64,000 nt of DNA. Source: Ficedula albicollis. Taxonomy: Eukaryota > Chordata > Aves > Passeriformes > Muscicapidae. Every line of letters starts with the position of its first letter. Position 1 is the first letter of the stretch. This document shows positions 23,761-38,401 of the stretch, piece by piece. Below the pieces are notes generated by a model that did not search any database, was not told the DNA's origin, and saw only the letters and a program-made list of their open reading frames with translations. Both the position numbers and the translations under genes were made by a program. The stretch covers positions 39,127,717 through 39,191,716 of the forward strand of contig NC_021677.1 in assembly GCF_000247815.1 (NCBI RefSeq), in the 5' to 3' direction.

Positions 23761-26700
23761 AGTTTGGCCCATGCTTCTGAGAAGACTTAAGCTGGTCTGT
23801 TTGATGTATTTCCTGTTGAAATCAGTGCAAATGGCTGCGTTATTATCACTGGCAGCTGGTTTAGGCTCTTACAAAATTACCTGCATGTAATCACTAGCTG
23901 GGCTGTAGAATGGGTCTACATGTCTCATTTCTTACAACTGACAGCATTTCTTCCCCCAAAGACTTTCCCTCTAGCTGCCCCTTTGTTTGCAAGAGGAACA
24001 AGCTACAGACATGCCAAAACAGCTTTGCCTAGAGCTTCTGAAACTAAAAAAATTCTTCATTGCATTTTGAATTGTCAGGATTGGCAGAATGTTTCATTTG
24101 TTCAGAAGGAGTTTTAGTTGTTCAAACACTAGAAGAGAATTTATGGGTTTTTTTCCCCTTTTGCCAACAGTACTGCCATAACTGGTACGACAGGAAGCAG
24201 TCACTGTTTTAAAGTAGCTCCACACCTATGTCTGTTGAAGCTAAAGAATGCAAGAAAATGATTTTTAGTTTTGATACCAGAAGAAAAAAATAGATGTTTT
24301 GGGAGATGTGCTTAGAAATCTGTATCTGACAATAAAAAATGAAAATCACAGAGAGGATAATTAGATATGTTTTGTGGAAAAGACTGACAGCATTTCTCTG
24401 TGCTAAAATGATGCTGTGATTCATTAAATGAAAAGTCATGAGATGAGCAAAATTTATGTGCTTGCCCTGGGAATGTGTTCTACTTAAATTGGTTGTGACT
24501 TCATAAAAATACAACATTAAGCTGTTTTAATTCCATCAGAAAAAATGTGGCTCAGGAAGGAAATTTTTGATTGCAAGTTAATGTTAGCCTTCATTGGAAT
24601 AAGTTATACTCTTCAATATCCACATGTATAATCCCTAGGGAGTTACATGACGCCATCTATTCTTTCCCATCTGCTAGTTAAATATGAGATTCAAGAGGCT
24701 TTCAGTGTCATTATACAGATTAGTGACTCCCCCAGAGGAATCTTGGTTCATGATACAGTGAATAACTCACAATGAGTTTCTGAAGACCAACATTCAGAGA
24801 TCATTTTGTGTTTGTATGAGTTTTGCACCTGCAATTATTTGTGCTTGTAATTTAGGTTGCTTAGATGTTTTTAACTTACAGATGCAATCAGTGATGCAGA
24901 TACTTAAACTGAACTGAACTGCAGGCAACCATAACTGCAGGTGCAAAATTTTGTCTGCAATTATTTGAATTCATAAACACATCCATCTCCTGAAGTCTAA
25001 ATTAAAACTAGCCAGTAGTGGCTTTATTTATTATATTTAACAAACTAAAAAATCATGCATAATTTTCCCAATTTTCAAAAAAGCTCACGACCATTCTTTT
25101 TAGCATTAAAAAGAATAGGGCATCATTTAAAAAATACACAGATAAACTAAACATCTGGTGTCATCTTTTAACACTCTGACCTTTGGGGTGTTTTTCTTGC
25201 TCCCTTAACAGCATCTGTAGCAGGGAAATAAGGAAAGATCCCTGATTTTGTAACAGCAATACTGGTGATAGCTGCACCAGTAGAGAGCAAACGTGCTAAA
25301 TGCCCTGAGATCAACGTGTGCAGAATTTGTAGCACTATTGAGGCAGTGAACAGCACCATGAACATGGACACATACTGGCACTTGAATTTCCACCTGGCAG
25401 GCAGTTGTGGCATCTAGACATACCATAGGAGTGAAAGGCTTTACTACACAGATGTGTGAGGAAGCCTGTATGAATGGCAACTACCTGCCTAAAGACAGAC
25501 AATACCTGTGTTTGTCATCAAATATGGAATGTTCTCATATGAAAGGTATCAGAAAAGTTTTAAGTACTTGGGAGCAAGAAAACAATTCCTTGAAAAGCAC
25601 AAATTTCCTACAGATACAGCTACTGTCCCTAGGTACAGAAGCAGTGTCACAGATCTTTTCCTCCACCTTTGCAGGACCATTGTGCAGTGTGATACAGAAT
25701 GGGCACAGCCCCTTGTTCCAGACAGCTCATCCCAGCCCAGGTTACTCTGCTTAAGAAAACTCTCCAATATGAAGATCTGCATTACACACTGACAGTCATG
25801 GATGCAGGAGCAATGCCCAAAAGGATACCTCCTGCTCCTCATGCACCTAAAACATCCTAAAATACCATATGGATTAATACACTTTCCTTAGTGTTACTCT
25901 CGTCTAAGAACAAAAATAGTCAACAGTTAACAGTTAATACAAACTTAATTTCTTTTTTTAAAATCACAATATATTTTAAGCATGAAAGGTCCCTTTTCAG
26001 GCAAGATGCAGCAATGTTTTCAAACAGATTCTACCTTCAGTATTATGATAGTCCCACACTGTGATGACATTTTGCTTGTCCTTCTTGCACAATTTACAAC
26101 ATAAAGCACTATGATGTCATGTGATTGCTTTGTAAGGTGACTAACCTTGACTCAGAGTTTCTCTAAGAGAAAATGGACCAGGAAGGTAAGGTTAAATGAC
26201 TAAGAAATTAAGAAGATTTACCAAAGGATTTGAAAAAAATTTTGACTGTTAAACTATTAGAAACAGATTTTTCAAGGATTTGCACCAGGGATATACCTTT
26301 ATGATGAAAATCCTGCTACAAGACTGTGATGCAGGGATGTGTAAATAATTTTCGAGACCAAATCAACAGGCAAGGCAGATATGTGAAGAACAGTGTTGAA
26401 GTTGCTGTTTTAAATATTATTAATTGCTAATTTTCCTAATTTTTATTATTATTGCTTTTTATTATTCAGTGATCTACTCTCGTTTTAGGTAGTCTTGCCT
26501 TACCTGCCAACAGTGTCCTCATCTGCACAGACATCTGTAAGGAAACCTGACAGGTTTTTTCTTAAAAAGTAATGGAGTCTGTTTCTTGGTGATGTGGCAG
26601 TTTGTACTGGATTATTTATTTTTTAAAAAAGCTCGCAATGTATTCTTTGAGCAGCAGACCTGCCTCAGCAGGTTTAACCTGAACATCTCTTTTGAAATGT

Positions 26701-29700
26701 TTTCTTTTTCTCAATATACTCTTCTGATCCTGCACTCTTCACAACTTGAATTCTTGTGCAGAAAAGAAATTTTGCCACTTGGGCATTGAATAAACAAAGC
26801 AAATGAACCCTCCCTCCTAAGTTACTTTTAAAAGCATAAGAGGTATTTTACCTTGAAAAAATGAACAAATCGTTTCATATAGCAATTCAAGTAAATACAA
26901 CACGTGCTATTTTGCAGTCTACAGAGTGATTTCTTTTTGTTTCAAAACTTTCAGCATTTCATGACTTAAAAGTATCTTTATAACCATCAACATGTCAAAA
27001 AGAAAGTAATTTTTGATCAAATTTTCTTTTCTTCTAGATCTCTAATTTTGTCTGGGTTTCCATTAGGGAATATTTTCTCCTTTGTAACTCACAAACATGC
27101 CATGAGGCTTGCTTGGTAACCAGCTCTGTGCTGGATCTAGAATTCAGACAGATTAGCCAGAGATTACCATTACACCTCTACAGCAGCATTGTTTGCCATC
27201 ATCTCACATCTGAGTGTAACTGCAATTTGCAAGCACGCTACTTCCCTCTCCACCATCATCAGAGGGCATTACAAAGTTGATATAAACAACACTAGACGTG
27301 ACTCAGTGATTGCCTGGTATTCTACAGAGCTGATGTAGGGACATGTGAAAACTTTACCATGGACAGTACAGCCAGCAAGGACAGGAGAACACATCTATGT
27401 TTTCTTAACTGGGGCAACAGGCTGCTTCCTTGCAAACAGCTGTGGAAGACAAGAAAGTCTGTGCTACAAGCAGTTTTGCAAAATGAGGGTGGGCAGAGAG
27501 CTCCAAGTGCAATGATTTGGGTTGTAATTGTAGCAGGTCTTGAAGGAACGCATGGTAAAGTCGTTTGGAGTGCTGGGCATCCACAGGCAATGCTCAAAAA
27601 AACAAAAAGCATCCAACTTGAGCATTGGTACACAACACAGTAGGTTCTTTTATGGGTTCTATTTTGCTATAAGGCAAAAATATTGAAAATTCCATGTGTG
27701 TCAGTGAGCTTTTAATAAAATGTGTGTCTATAGTTCAAGAAGAATTACACAGTTAATTATTTTGTACTGAAACTATGCAAAACTGGCAACACAGCAAAAA
27801 ATCCTGCAAAACTCAGCAGTGTTGTTAACAGCCTTGAGTTCTCCTTTTGGATTACAAAAATTCAGACAAGGATATCACCTGAAGCCAGCTGAAGATCAAC
27901 TAAAAAGCTTCATAAATAAAAAAAACGGAGAACTCATAAATTGATGAGCAGCAGTATTTCTGAAAGCTGTAGTTTATCTTATCTTTTATTCTGTCATTAT
28001 GCACTGGTTGGTTTATGATGAGTTTTTCCTCCAGGGAAGAACATACATTTTAGTAAACAAATTTTTACCCTTTGTCTTGTGATAGTGAATAACAGCTATG
28101 GACAGCTCTCCAGTGATTCACCTCTCACTGTGACAGAGTAGACCTCTTTATTTTAATGGCATTTATACCACATCTTTTGCAAAGACATTTTAAGAGACTT
28201 TGGAGCACATAATTACCCCTTTGCTTTCAAAGACTATACATTCCTTATTTTTTTGTCTAAACATCCAAGACCTTTTTGCACCTGCGGTTCTCCCTTTATA
28301 TTTTTCTGCTTCTGTTATCTGTGAAGGCTATAACCCCAGTTCCAAGCTCAAAATCTTGTTACCATTTGTTTTCCAGAGATAGAACAGAGCAGGGTACTGC
28401 TATATACAGGCTTTAAGCAAAACCAGTGAATCTAACTTATGAATACTGGTATATGTCTATTATGCTGTACAGATCTACCCCACTAACGAACACAACCATC
28501 CTTTCATGAATTCCACATTTTGATTCAGGGTTTGTAACAGAAATTATTTTTTGGTTTAGACACACTTAAAAATGGCTTAAGTATTTTCTGATAATGAATG
28601 TCTAAAACTTATACTTGAGGATATAAAAAATCATAAATAATCAATAGAGTGGAAAGAGAAATGCAATGCTTTCCATCGTCTCCAGGGTCTGCCTACGTGG
28701 ACCCCTTAGAAACCACAAAGCAGTGCCTCATAATGCAATGAACACTTGTACTTTGTAGAAGTACATTTACCATGTATACAGGGACAGACTGAGGCAGTGC
28801 ATGGAGCCCTGGTACTGCAGCTCGAGTCTGCTACCATTTGAGCTAAAGCAGAACTACATTAGCTGGCACTAACAGCAGTTCATTTATCCTGGCTGCAGGC
28901 AAGCTGTCGTAAGGCAGCAGCACAGCACACACACAGCCACAATCACTTTTCAAGCAAAATGAGTAGAGAAAGGAGCTAAGGAGAAAAATATAACCTTGTA
29001 TTAAATTTAATGTATATACCTGTCTAATTAATTCATTTTTCAATGTTATTTAAGCTGCTGGGAATATAGCTTTCCTACAAGACACTATATTAAAGTGGCA
29101 CTATATCACAGAAAGTCAAGCACATAGAATCATCTTAGAGATGACAGATAATAAAGTAGTACTTTAGATTTTCAGGTTATTCACTCTGTATTTGTTTGGG
29201 ATGATGTGGTAAAAAAAATGCTTTGGATCTCATTTTTAACCATTTTACTGGACATCTGGTGTTTGCTTCTTAAAGTTTCACTATTACCAGGGTCACTGTA
29301 ATTCTATAGCACATCTGGGCCAAATTCCCTGGCAGTTTTTAGTGAATTCTGTGGCAGTGGAAACATCTGTTACTGTGCAGAGTTCCACACACAGAGAATT
29401 GTGAGGAGCTGCAAAATTTTCTTGGACGTTTTGCATTTTGGTGTCCAGGAAATTACCCACTGGTAATGGATGATCTTTTAGTTGGTTGTATTTTTTTTAA
29501 TCTTCTGTGGGATATGTCCAAATCAAGTAAAACCACATAGATTCTAATCACTAACATTTTATTTTCATCAGTTATTAAAGAAAACAGTGGTGCCTCAGTC
29601 ATGTTTTCAGAAGTACACACAGCCTTTGGAAACATTTTCTTGGAAGTGGGTGAACTGATGCAATGTGAAACTGGCCCAGTCACCAAAAATGTTGAGAACT

Positions 29701-30326
29701 GCAAACAAAGCCTAGCCTGAAGAGTTGAAGATAAGTTTAGCAAAAATTTGTCGTGCAACAAAGGACCAGGCACAGTATAGCATTAATTCTTATCTTTTGA
29801 GGTAAAAATAGAGATTTAAAAAGTGGAGCAGTATCATACATCTGCCATTTGTGCACAACCAGCTTTCGTATTAAAAATCTTTAATCATTTTGTTATAGTG
29901 TAATCTTAAGTTTCAGTTATTCTTTTTTAAAAAATAGAATAAAAATACTACTTGTTACAGTGAAAGGCCTGTGAGAATGAATGTTCTGGAAGAAATAGTT
30001 TCTTACTCCTTAGATCCTGAAGTATTTGTGCCAACTGGTTAGGATAAAATCAGTATGTTACAATTGCCTGGACTTGATCCAAAACTTTGCTTGCAAAACA
30101 ACAAAAAACCCCAACCAACCAACCAACCAAAAAAAGAAATCCTAATGCCAGGTTTCTTTCCAGTAGTGTAACACATCACTGATTAAATCACCAGAGAAGT
30201 AAACTCTATTTGCTCTGTTACTTGCTGAGTGACTGAGCAGTTCGTGTTGTATGTGCTTGGACTGGCAGAGTAAAATATCATCTACATATCAGCCTAATTC
30301 CTAATCTGAATTAAAAACTAAATTCA
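23761..30326 (-). other. Long intron stretch without recognised elements
   Basis: AT-rich with moderate-GC patches (25170-25850, 27320-27640) where open frames on both strands reach about 100 codons but show no known domain. A 13-base inverted repeat lies at 24821-24833/24936-24948. A short AACC repeat lies near 30112-30128. Confidence 0.6.
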
Positions 30327-30380
30327 GGAAGGAAGGAAGGAAGGAAGGAAGGAAGGAAGGAAGGAAGGAAGGAAGGAAGG
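30327..30380. repeat. GGAA tetranucleotide repeat, 13.5 copies
   Basis: Perfect GGAA array of 54 bases; purine on the plus strand, pyrimidine on the transcribed (minus) strand. Confidence 0.97.
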
Positions 30381-33300
30381 GAGTGGGGAGATGACAGAAC
30401 AAGAGCAGAAGCAACTAAAATGTTACACTTGTGATGGATGTGTAGCAAGCCTTTATGGTTTGTAGTTCTTTTAAGGGTGACTGAAGGTATGCTCAAGAGG
30501 GATAAAGCCCCCTTTCACTCTGCTGTATTCGTTCTCATGCAGATTAAACACAACACTGGTCTTGAAGACAGGGAATATGAGCAGCACTCTAGGTGGAATG
30601 CAGAGAAGAGCCAGAAAGAGCCAGAGACCATGCCTGGAACAGGAAACCTATGATATACCCTACCAGACTGAGGCAGAAATTCCTTCCTTCCCCCCAAACT
30701 GTAAATAGGTAAGACTCCGAGCCTCCAACAATAAACCAATCCCCCCTTCCCCAAATGGATTTCCTTTTTATGTCAAAAGACTAATCCATGCTATCACATC
30801 TTCATCTGTATCCAATCATGCTTAAAAGGAAGGAAAAACCCCCTCTCTATCATGCTTCTAGTCAATTGTGCATTTAGAAAAAATAATCCCTCTTGATCCC
30901 TGACAGTGACTTGCTGAAGCTCTGAGGCATGATGTAAGTACAGTCATTACTCTAATGCAAACGTCCAAGTGTTATGGTGGGTTCAGGGCAGTGCAAGATT
31001 TCCTGTTCTCAAAGCTTAATACACGACAGGGGATGAGTTAGAGACTAGACTGCAAACTCAGAAGGGACTCCTTAGGATACATCATTCACTCATACAAGTT
31101 TTCACCTAGAAACTACATTAAATAATGTACTTAAAGTAAAGACTTAAGTAATGGCCCTGCAGCAGAAGTTCTCCAGATGATTGTTGCAGAGGTTTTCTGC
31201 ACTCAGAGAAAGCTGTGTTTGAATCCTGCACTTGCTTATCAACAGATTCCAGGTACTGGCTGTGGTGAGCAAAGCTGAAAATCCATGAGCTTACAGGTGC
31301 CAGAAAACCTTTTCTATATGTGAAAAATATATCTATCCAGAGCAATCAAGCAACTTTTTAATATTCTCTTTCACAGCCAGAAAAACTTAGTCCCTCAATT
31401 TTTATGACACAAGATTTATCTTCCTGCCGGTATAGTTTTTGTGGACCTCTCTTCATATTTCCTCAATATTTTCTTTAACGTGTTGATTTAATTCAGTATT
31501 TTATCAGTTGTTACCAAAGTTATATAGACAGGCAAAATTCTGTACCTCCTTACTATGCCTTGGTTGTGTATGCTTTAGGATTGCATGATCCTTGCCATGG
31601 TACAGTTTTATGAGCTCATTTATATAACTACCTTTAACAATTTTTTCACCTAAGACAAAGTTGTCTGCATTGTTAATATAGTAAGTATTTGCTATTATAG
31701 TAAGTATTTTGTATTATAGTAAGTATTTTGGCATTCCCTCAATTTACTTTGTATTTGGCCATATGAGACTGCCTTTAGTTGCACAGTGACCATGAAATTT
31801 GGTGTAATTCTAAAACAATAATCTGTTCTCACTTACTGTCCCACCAGTTTCTGTGTCCATTCAAACAATTACTAGCGTCATTAAGTGTTCGCAGGGAATA
31901 AAACACAATACTGATTCTAAAGGGATAGGCCTGGGATAAATTATACATTTAATTCTAGAGATAATGACTGCTTTGAAGCATTCCCAAACCAAGCTTGAGA
32001 AAAACAGAGACTTCAACTGATAATATTTCGGTATGCATATTTAAAGTGTGTGAAAGTATCAGTTTCACTTCAGGGATATTCTGAATTCTTTCATCTGCCT
32101 GGCAGACAGAAAATTCACCCTACTGCCAGAAAAGTCACCCCACAAAGACAACTGGGCCATGATTCCACAAATCCAATTTAGCTCATTTGAAGCTCCATTC
32201 GGTGTATTGGTTTGCTGAGTGAGACGGACTTTTTCAAGAAATTATTTATATAATCAGTATTGAATATCATAGCGCTAAAATCATAAAAGGTGAAACCCTT
32301 TTATCTGATTTATGTTATCTAGGTAAATTATTTTGTAGGTGTTGTAAATAATGCCAACAATGATGGGAGAATGTTTGTACTCATAAAGGACAATTCCAAT
32401 TTATTGCATATCTCAAGAGATTATATGATAACTATTTTCTTTCCATTCAATACTAACATGTACCACTTTTCTTCCTTACGTGAAAAAGGACTTCCTAGTT
32501 GTGATGACAGAAAATGGCTCAGGAAAATATTAAAGAGCTGTATCACATGGCCAGCTGGTTTTCAATTTAGCAATTGTGCAGGTAGTGAAAATGGCTTGTG
32601 GAATTAAAGTTGTAAGCTACAGTCTTACTGATAGAAGACTTAGCAATTCTCTGCCATCTTTTAAATAAACCATTTCATCTGGTTCTCCGTCTTCCCAGGT
32701 GGCAGCTACAGCAACTGAAATTTGCCATATTTACCTCCAAAAGTTTTGGCTATTTTTGAATTCTGGTTTCACACATATTTGAGACAAACCAGCATTTCTG
32801 TGAAAGAAGAAATAATCCTATTTCCCTCCCTTTCCTTTCCCAGCTGCTCTGTCCTGCCCCCACAATAGCCTGTCCATTCTGCTGGCAAAAGGTCTGTGTG
32901 TGACATGATCACAGCGAACCTTTCTGGATTACCAGCACATTTCATTTTAAGTGGCCAGGTAAACATTAACACAATCGTTTCTCCAACATCCAAGACTCCT
33001 GACCAGGTGCAGAAGCGCATGTGCTGGCACAAAGGAGCATGTGGCACAAAAGCAGCAACACATGACTCTGGGCACACAGCACACACCACTTCTTATTCTG
33101 GTGGCAGAGCAGGCTTAAAGCATCCATGAACCATGGCTTTGGTTAGACAGAAATCAGGATGTAGTCTATTATGTTTCCCTCTTTAACCTGAGTTCGGATG
33201 TATGGTTCACATCTTGCTGTGTATTATACTCCTCCAGCTGTGCTGCAATAATGGCACCTCTACCCTCTCATCAGGCAGTAATTTTGAATTAAAATGCCTC

Positions 33301-33958
33301 TTCTAGGGATGGCTTCTAAAGTACAACACATACCACCTTGTGAATGTGGTAACCGATATGTCGACATTCCAGAGTGCTAAATAGGTGAGGATGTTGGCTT
33401 TCAGGAACAATCCCTTGCCAGATAATACTTCATTATCTGACAGACCATCTGGTTTCCAGTCCATCAATGCTATATTACCACAGTCAGCTCTCTATGCTTG
33501 ATTATTGCCCAACATTTGTATTACTTTGTAAATAACAGAACTCAAAAAAAGAAAAAGAATCTTCCACAGACTGAGCAAGACAAATCACCACTTGCTTATG
33601 TACTTGTCATTGTCATTTTTGGATAATGGCCAAACAGTGGATTTTTGTCCATGTGACTCGTGAATTCAGAGTACAGCATACCCCATTGTTATCAGGAGAA
33701 AGATCACCAACCTTTAATTGCACAATATATATAAACACAGCTGGCCTCGTGACTCATTTTGTAATGCAATATGTTACTCCCTAAAATTCTGTTTCAGGTG
33801 TGACCTCAGGACTCTTTCTATTCCAGTTGTTGAAGTCTCTGAGATTTACAGAGATTTACTCCTAGACTACCAGGAACATTTAAAGAACATTTTTTTCTTG
33901 GATTTTTGAAGGAATGTGAATGAAAATATATCTGTTGTAAAAGTATCTATTGGATATC
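30381..33958 (-). other. Intron stretch; only a small 19-bp repeat recognised
   Basis: AT-rich intron. Nothing coding. See the 31677-31733 repeat. Confidence 0.6.
31677..31733. repeat. Short tandem repeat, 19-bp unit x 3
   Basis: TATAGTAAGTATTTGCTAT is followed by two variants (TATTTTGTAT, TATTTTGGC). Confidence 0.9.
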
Positions 33959-34414
33959 CTTTTGGTGTCTGTTCAGAGCGCCCTATCTTAAGAATGACTA
34001 ATCAGAAGAATGTGCAGTTTATAATTCCCTAAGCAATGATAGCTGATCTCTTTACAGTAAAAGAGGCATTTCTTCAGTAAGAGGAATGTGACCATGGCAA
34101 CATAATGACATTACAGAACAAGACCAGGAAGAACAATATTAGCTTTATTTATTAAAAAAGCATATCTTCAATTATGAATAAAAATACTTTTGGTGTCTGT
34201 TCAGAGTGCCCTATCTTAAGAATGACTAATCAGAAGAATGTGCAGTTTATAATTCCCTAAGCAATGATAGCTGATCTCTTTACAGTAAAAGAGGCATTTC
34301 TTCAGTAAGAGGAATGTGACCATGGCAACATAATGACATTACAGAACAAGACCAGGAAGAACAATATTAGCTTTATTTATTAAAAAAGCATATCTTCAAT
34401 TATGAATAAAAATA
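33959..34414. repeat. Tandem duplication, 228-bp unit x 2
   Basis: 33959-34186 and 34187-34414. The unit starts CTTTTGGTGTCTGTTCAGAG and ends AATTATGAATAAAAATA. One difference seen (GAGCGCCC against GAGTGCCC). No shared bases at the junction. Confidence 0.96.
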
Positions 34415-35600
34415 GTGCTTTAGTGCAGTTAATAATGTAATGAAAGTTTATAAATATTGTATCGATTTTTAAGTGAAGCTGGTTCTCAGTCCTTATTTGT
34501 TACCAGCTCTCAGAATTTCACTTTTGTGCAAAACTTCCCCTTCCACAGGAATCAGCAATCTCATCCTCTTTTTTTTTTTTTTTTTTGTAGTGTTAAGGTA
34601 AAATTCCAGCTATCCCTCTGTAATTGATATTGTCATCCCTGCCAATACACGGTCTTAGTACTAATACCTCGTTCAAAATCTGGATGCCTAATGAAACTCT
34701 ACAGGCAAATAAATAAAACTCATAACTAAATAATTTTGGGAAAAATTTGTTATTAGCTTCCAGTGAAAAATGCAAAAATAAACAATTAAAAAAATGTTTA
34801 CTGTTGTTTATAGTCTTTTTTTTTTTTACCCATAAATTGAATACTTTTATAGTGAGCACCCTAGCCACTCATGATCACACTCTTACTGGACAGGTCTGAA
34901 GTCTTTTTTCCAATAATGAAACAAAAATATAAGTATAAGCAAGTTAGGGTGTTCAGACCAGGCTTCCTCCCAGGGAGGTTGGTGGTAGAGAGAGAAGTGA
35001 GGACTAAGTCTCATTCAGGATGCTGTGTAACCCCAAGCACCTGATGTGCTGCAATGCTGGGTGAGAAACAGCTTGGTGAAACTCCACATGCTCAAGCCAA
35101 TGGAGCTAATTCCCACAAGCAGAGGAGAACTGGATTTCATGAGCAGAGATGGTGCTGCAAAAAATTCACTTCCCAGGATGGGGTACCCCATGACTCAGTC
35201 ATAGTCTGCAGAGCAGCTACTTGACTGCAGCTACAGAAGCTTTAACATCCCACCTCTTACTGGGTTTTAAATGGTGTTTAGACCATACCCCAGCAACTGA
35301 GACCTACTGGTCTGGATTCCTCTGAGTTCAGAAGGAGTAAGAGTCTTGAGTTCCTGGTCAAGCCCTTTAAGCCATTATATAAAAGAGAATATATATTATT
35401 TCTAAAAAACAAGGTAGCAGATGCAACCGTACCTTATGAGGAGCCCAACCACATGGGTGTGTTTTAGGCACGATCTACAAATGCTTAGAAGTTGATTGAT
35501 TGAGCCTACCAGTTATCTCCACCGGGCAACTGCATGACCTTTCTTACAGTAAGAGCTTCAGGCTTAGGTGATAATATCATAATCTGGACATGGTTGGGTT
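34415..35600 (-). other. Intron stretch without recognised elements
   Basis: Two T runs (34569-34586 and 34816-34827). 34940-35340 is slightly more GC-rich but not recognised. Confidence 0.6.
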
Positions 35601-36150
<550 letters not shown>

Positions 36151-38153
36151 TCATCAGTATCAAATCCAAGTTTTCTGGTATGGTCCAAAAAGAGCAGTTT
36201 AATTTGTGTTTATTCTGTTTTTCTCAACTGAAAGAATAATCACAATCGAGAAAAATAGTAGCTTATAGTTTGTTCATGGAACCACGCATTAGATTTTAGA
36301 GAACTATTGGTATAGATGTTCTGGTTTAAATAAAATGTATTTGTGTAGGACTGGCTTTATAATCAGTTTTATTCATAAGCAATTCATACCATAGCTTTAC
36401 AGCAGCTGTTCTTCCAGTTTCCAAGTCATGGTGCCTTGCCCATACTCTAAGTTGTAAAACATCACCCTTTGTCCCAGGGTCTGTCCTGGCAGGACTTTGT
36501 GGAGATTTGTGGACACACACGGTGGTGCTCTGACCACATCTTCCTCCCTGCAGCACTCTGGCCAGCTTCATTGTTTAAGTGTCCTCTGGGTAGGATGATG
36601 ATCTCTCTAGCTGCTAAGCAAGCTTTGTGTTTGTCTCTAAGGACAAAGCAGATTTTGTCCCACAGCTTTAAGGGTTATACAAAGTTCTGCTAAACACAAA
36701 TAGGTGCTTAGTTTAGCTTCTTTTCTGATGAAATACTGTCAAGCAAACATATGAAGTCAGTAGCAAACCCTGAGGGCTAACAGAATTCTTAGTTCAGCTG
36801 TTTTTCAGTGATGGGCAAGCAGTGTCATTTAGATGTTTCTGTTATAGTTACACATATATAAGCACTTTTTAATTAACTTCTTCCTGTGAGAGAATTTCTA
36901 TTCACAGGTGTTTATAAAGTGGTCTCATATGAATCACAGAAGCAGAAGCTTTGGTCATGCATCAGTTAAGGTAGGAAATGTAGACATCCAAAGCTACCTG
37001 GAATGCTATCAGGCATCCTCACATCTCACCATTGCTATCTGGAACATTTTCTATGACAATGAAAACTCTAACTATATTTCACAAATGGATAGAACAACAT
37101 TAATAAAAATTAAGAAAAATAGAATAATAGTGTCTAATCTATATATTACAGGTATTTTCTGCAGTCTTCTCTGAATTCAAATTTTATACAACTTCCATGT
37201 GAATTTGCAGAAATGCCAGTTAGACATCTGTTGCCACAATCCATGCATATGATTTACATGACAGAATTACAGGTGTCTAAATTCTGCTTCTCTTGCTGAA
37301 TATCTTAAAACTTAGGGCAACTGTAAAATTAAGAAGTGTGTAATTTAATATGTTGTCTTAAAAACAGGCTTAGGTAATATGCCAGAAAAACCTTAGAAAG
37401 GTAGTGCAGAAGAACTTGGTAAACAATGTGTAAATTTGCAGGTCACTAATGAATGTGGAAAAGGTGAACTGTTTATATAGAGCCTACGGCACTGTAGACT
37501 ATATATAATGATCACCCAGCAGGACTGAAGCAAATTTACATGCTCTGCTCTGGAAGGCAGTGTGAGCTTCAGTTTGAATTAAATTACTTACCTGGCACGG
37601 AAGGAATCAAAGAAGGTTCTGAGGAGCAGGCAAGCAGCAGCAGAATGTACTGCTCAAAAATCTAGGATTTTTTTTTTTTTTTAATAGAGTTTTTGAGATT
37701 TTTTTATAGTCTAAGCAATAAGAACCAGGATCTGCACTCTTTAGTTTGCATTCAAATTTGCTCTCTACTGAAAACCAAATACTATTGCTTACATAAAACA
37801 ACAAGAGTACATTTGGGTCATCTTTTGGTACAGAATTCTTTTGTTCTCTTTTTGCTCCTCTGACTATCACAGCTTCCCAGACCCCTTCTCTATCAAATAT
37901 CCTCGAAGAATGCATTTCATTTAGGAAGTCTCTCAGCATTAACACCCCAAGCTATACAAGTCTCAGTGTATTTCTGCTACCAACCCTTCTCTTCCTACAT
38001 TTTTTTTTGCACATAATATATTTGTACATATATACTTGCTTTCCTTTTTATATCTGATTTAGGCCACTGGAAGCACAAAGAAGGCACTAACATTTACAAA
38101 GCAATGGGAAAAAATAAATCTTTAAATAATACTGCCACCAGCAATAGTACGAA
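36151..38153 (-). other. Intron stretch without recognised elements
   Basis: AT-rich, with a T run near 37668-37682. The 36326-36571 minus-strand open frame has no known domain. Confidence 0.6.
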
Positions 38154-38401
38154 GATGAGGTCTGTATAGAAATTGCAGGTTGAACTTGAGGAGATAATTT
38201 TTAAGGTGAAAATGAGGTCTGTATAGCAATTGCAGGTTGAACTTGAGATAATTTTTAAGGTAAAAATAAGCATAAACATTTAAGCATTTAACATACTGCC
38301 ATCGAAGATGAGGTCTGTATAGAAATTGCAGGTTGAACTTGAGGAGATAATTTTTAAGGTAAAAATAAACATAAACATTTAAGCATTTAACATACTGCCA
38401 T
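38154..38401. repeat. Tandem array of a 57-97 bp unit, 3 copies
   Basis: Copies start at 38154, 38211 and 38308 with GATGAGGTCTGTATAGAAAT. The first is 57 bases. The second and third are longer because they share an added tail (AAACATTTAAGCATTTAACA TACTGCCA). The second copy also lacks four bases (GAGG) in its middle. This suggests two duplication steps. Confidence 0.93.

Noticed and set aside
23461..23890. Overlapping open frames on both strands in the GC-rich island
   Set aside because: Explained by GC content and the 14-bp repeat; the period does not keep a frame and no domain is seen.
25168..25850. Several overlapping open frames of 80-115 codons
   Set aside because: Present on both strands without any domain, splice pattern or family likeness.
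38154..38401. Regularly spaced repeats considered as a CRISPR-like array
   Set aside because: The units are directly adjacent with no unique spacers, and the context is a vertebrate intron.
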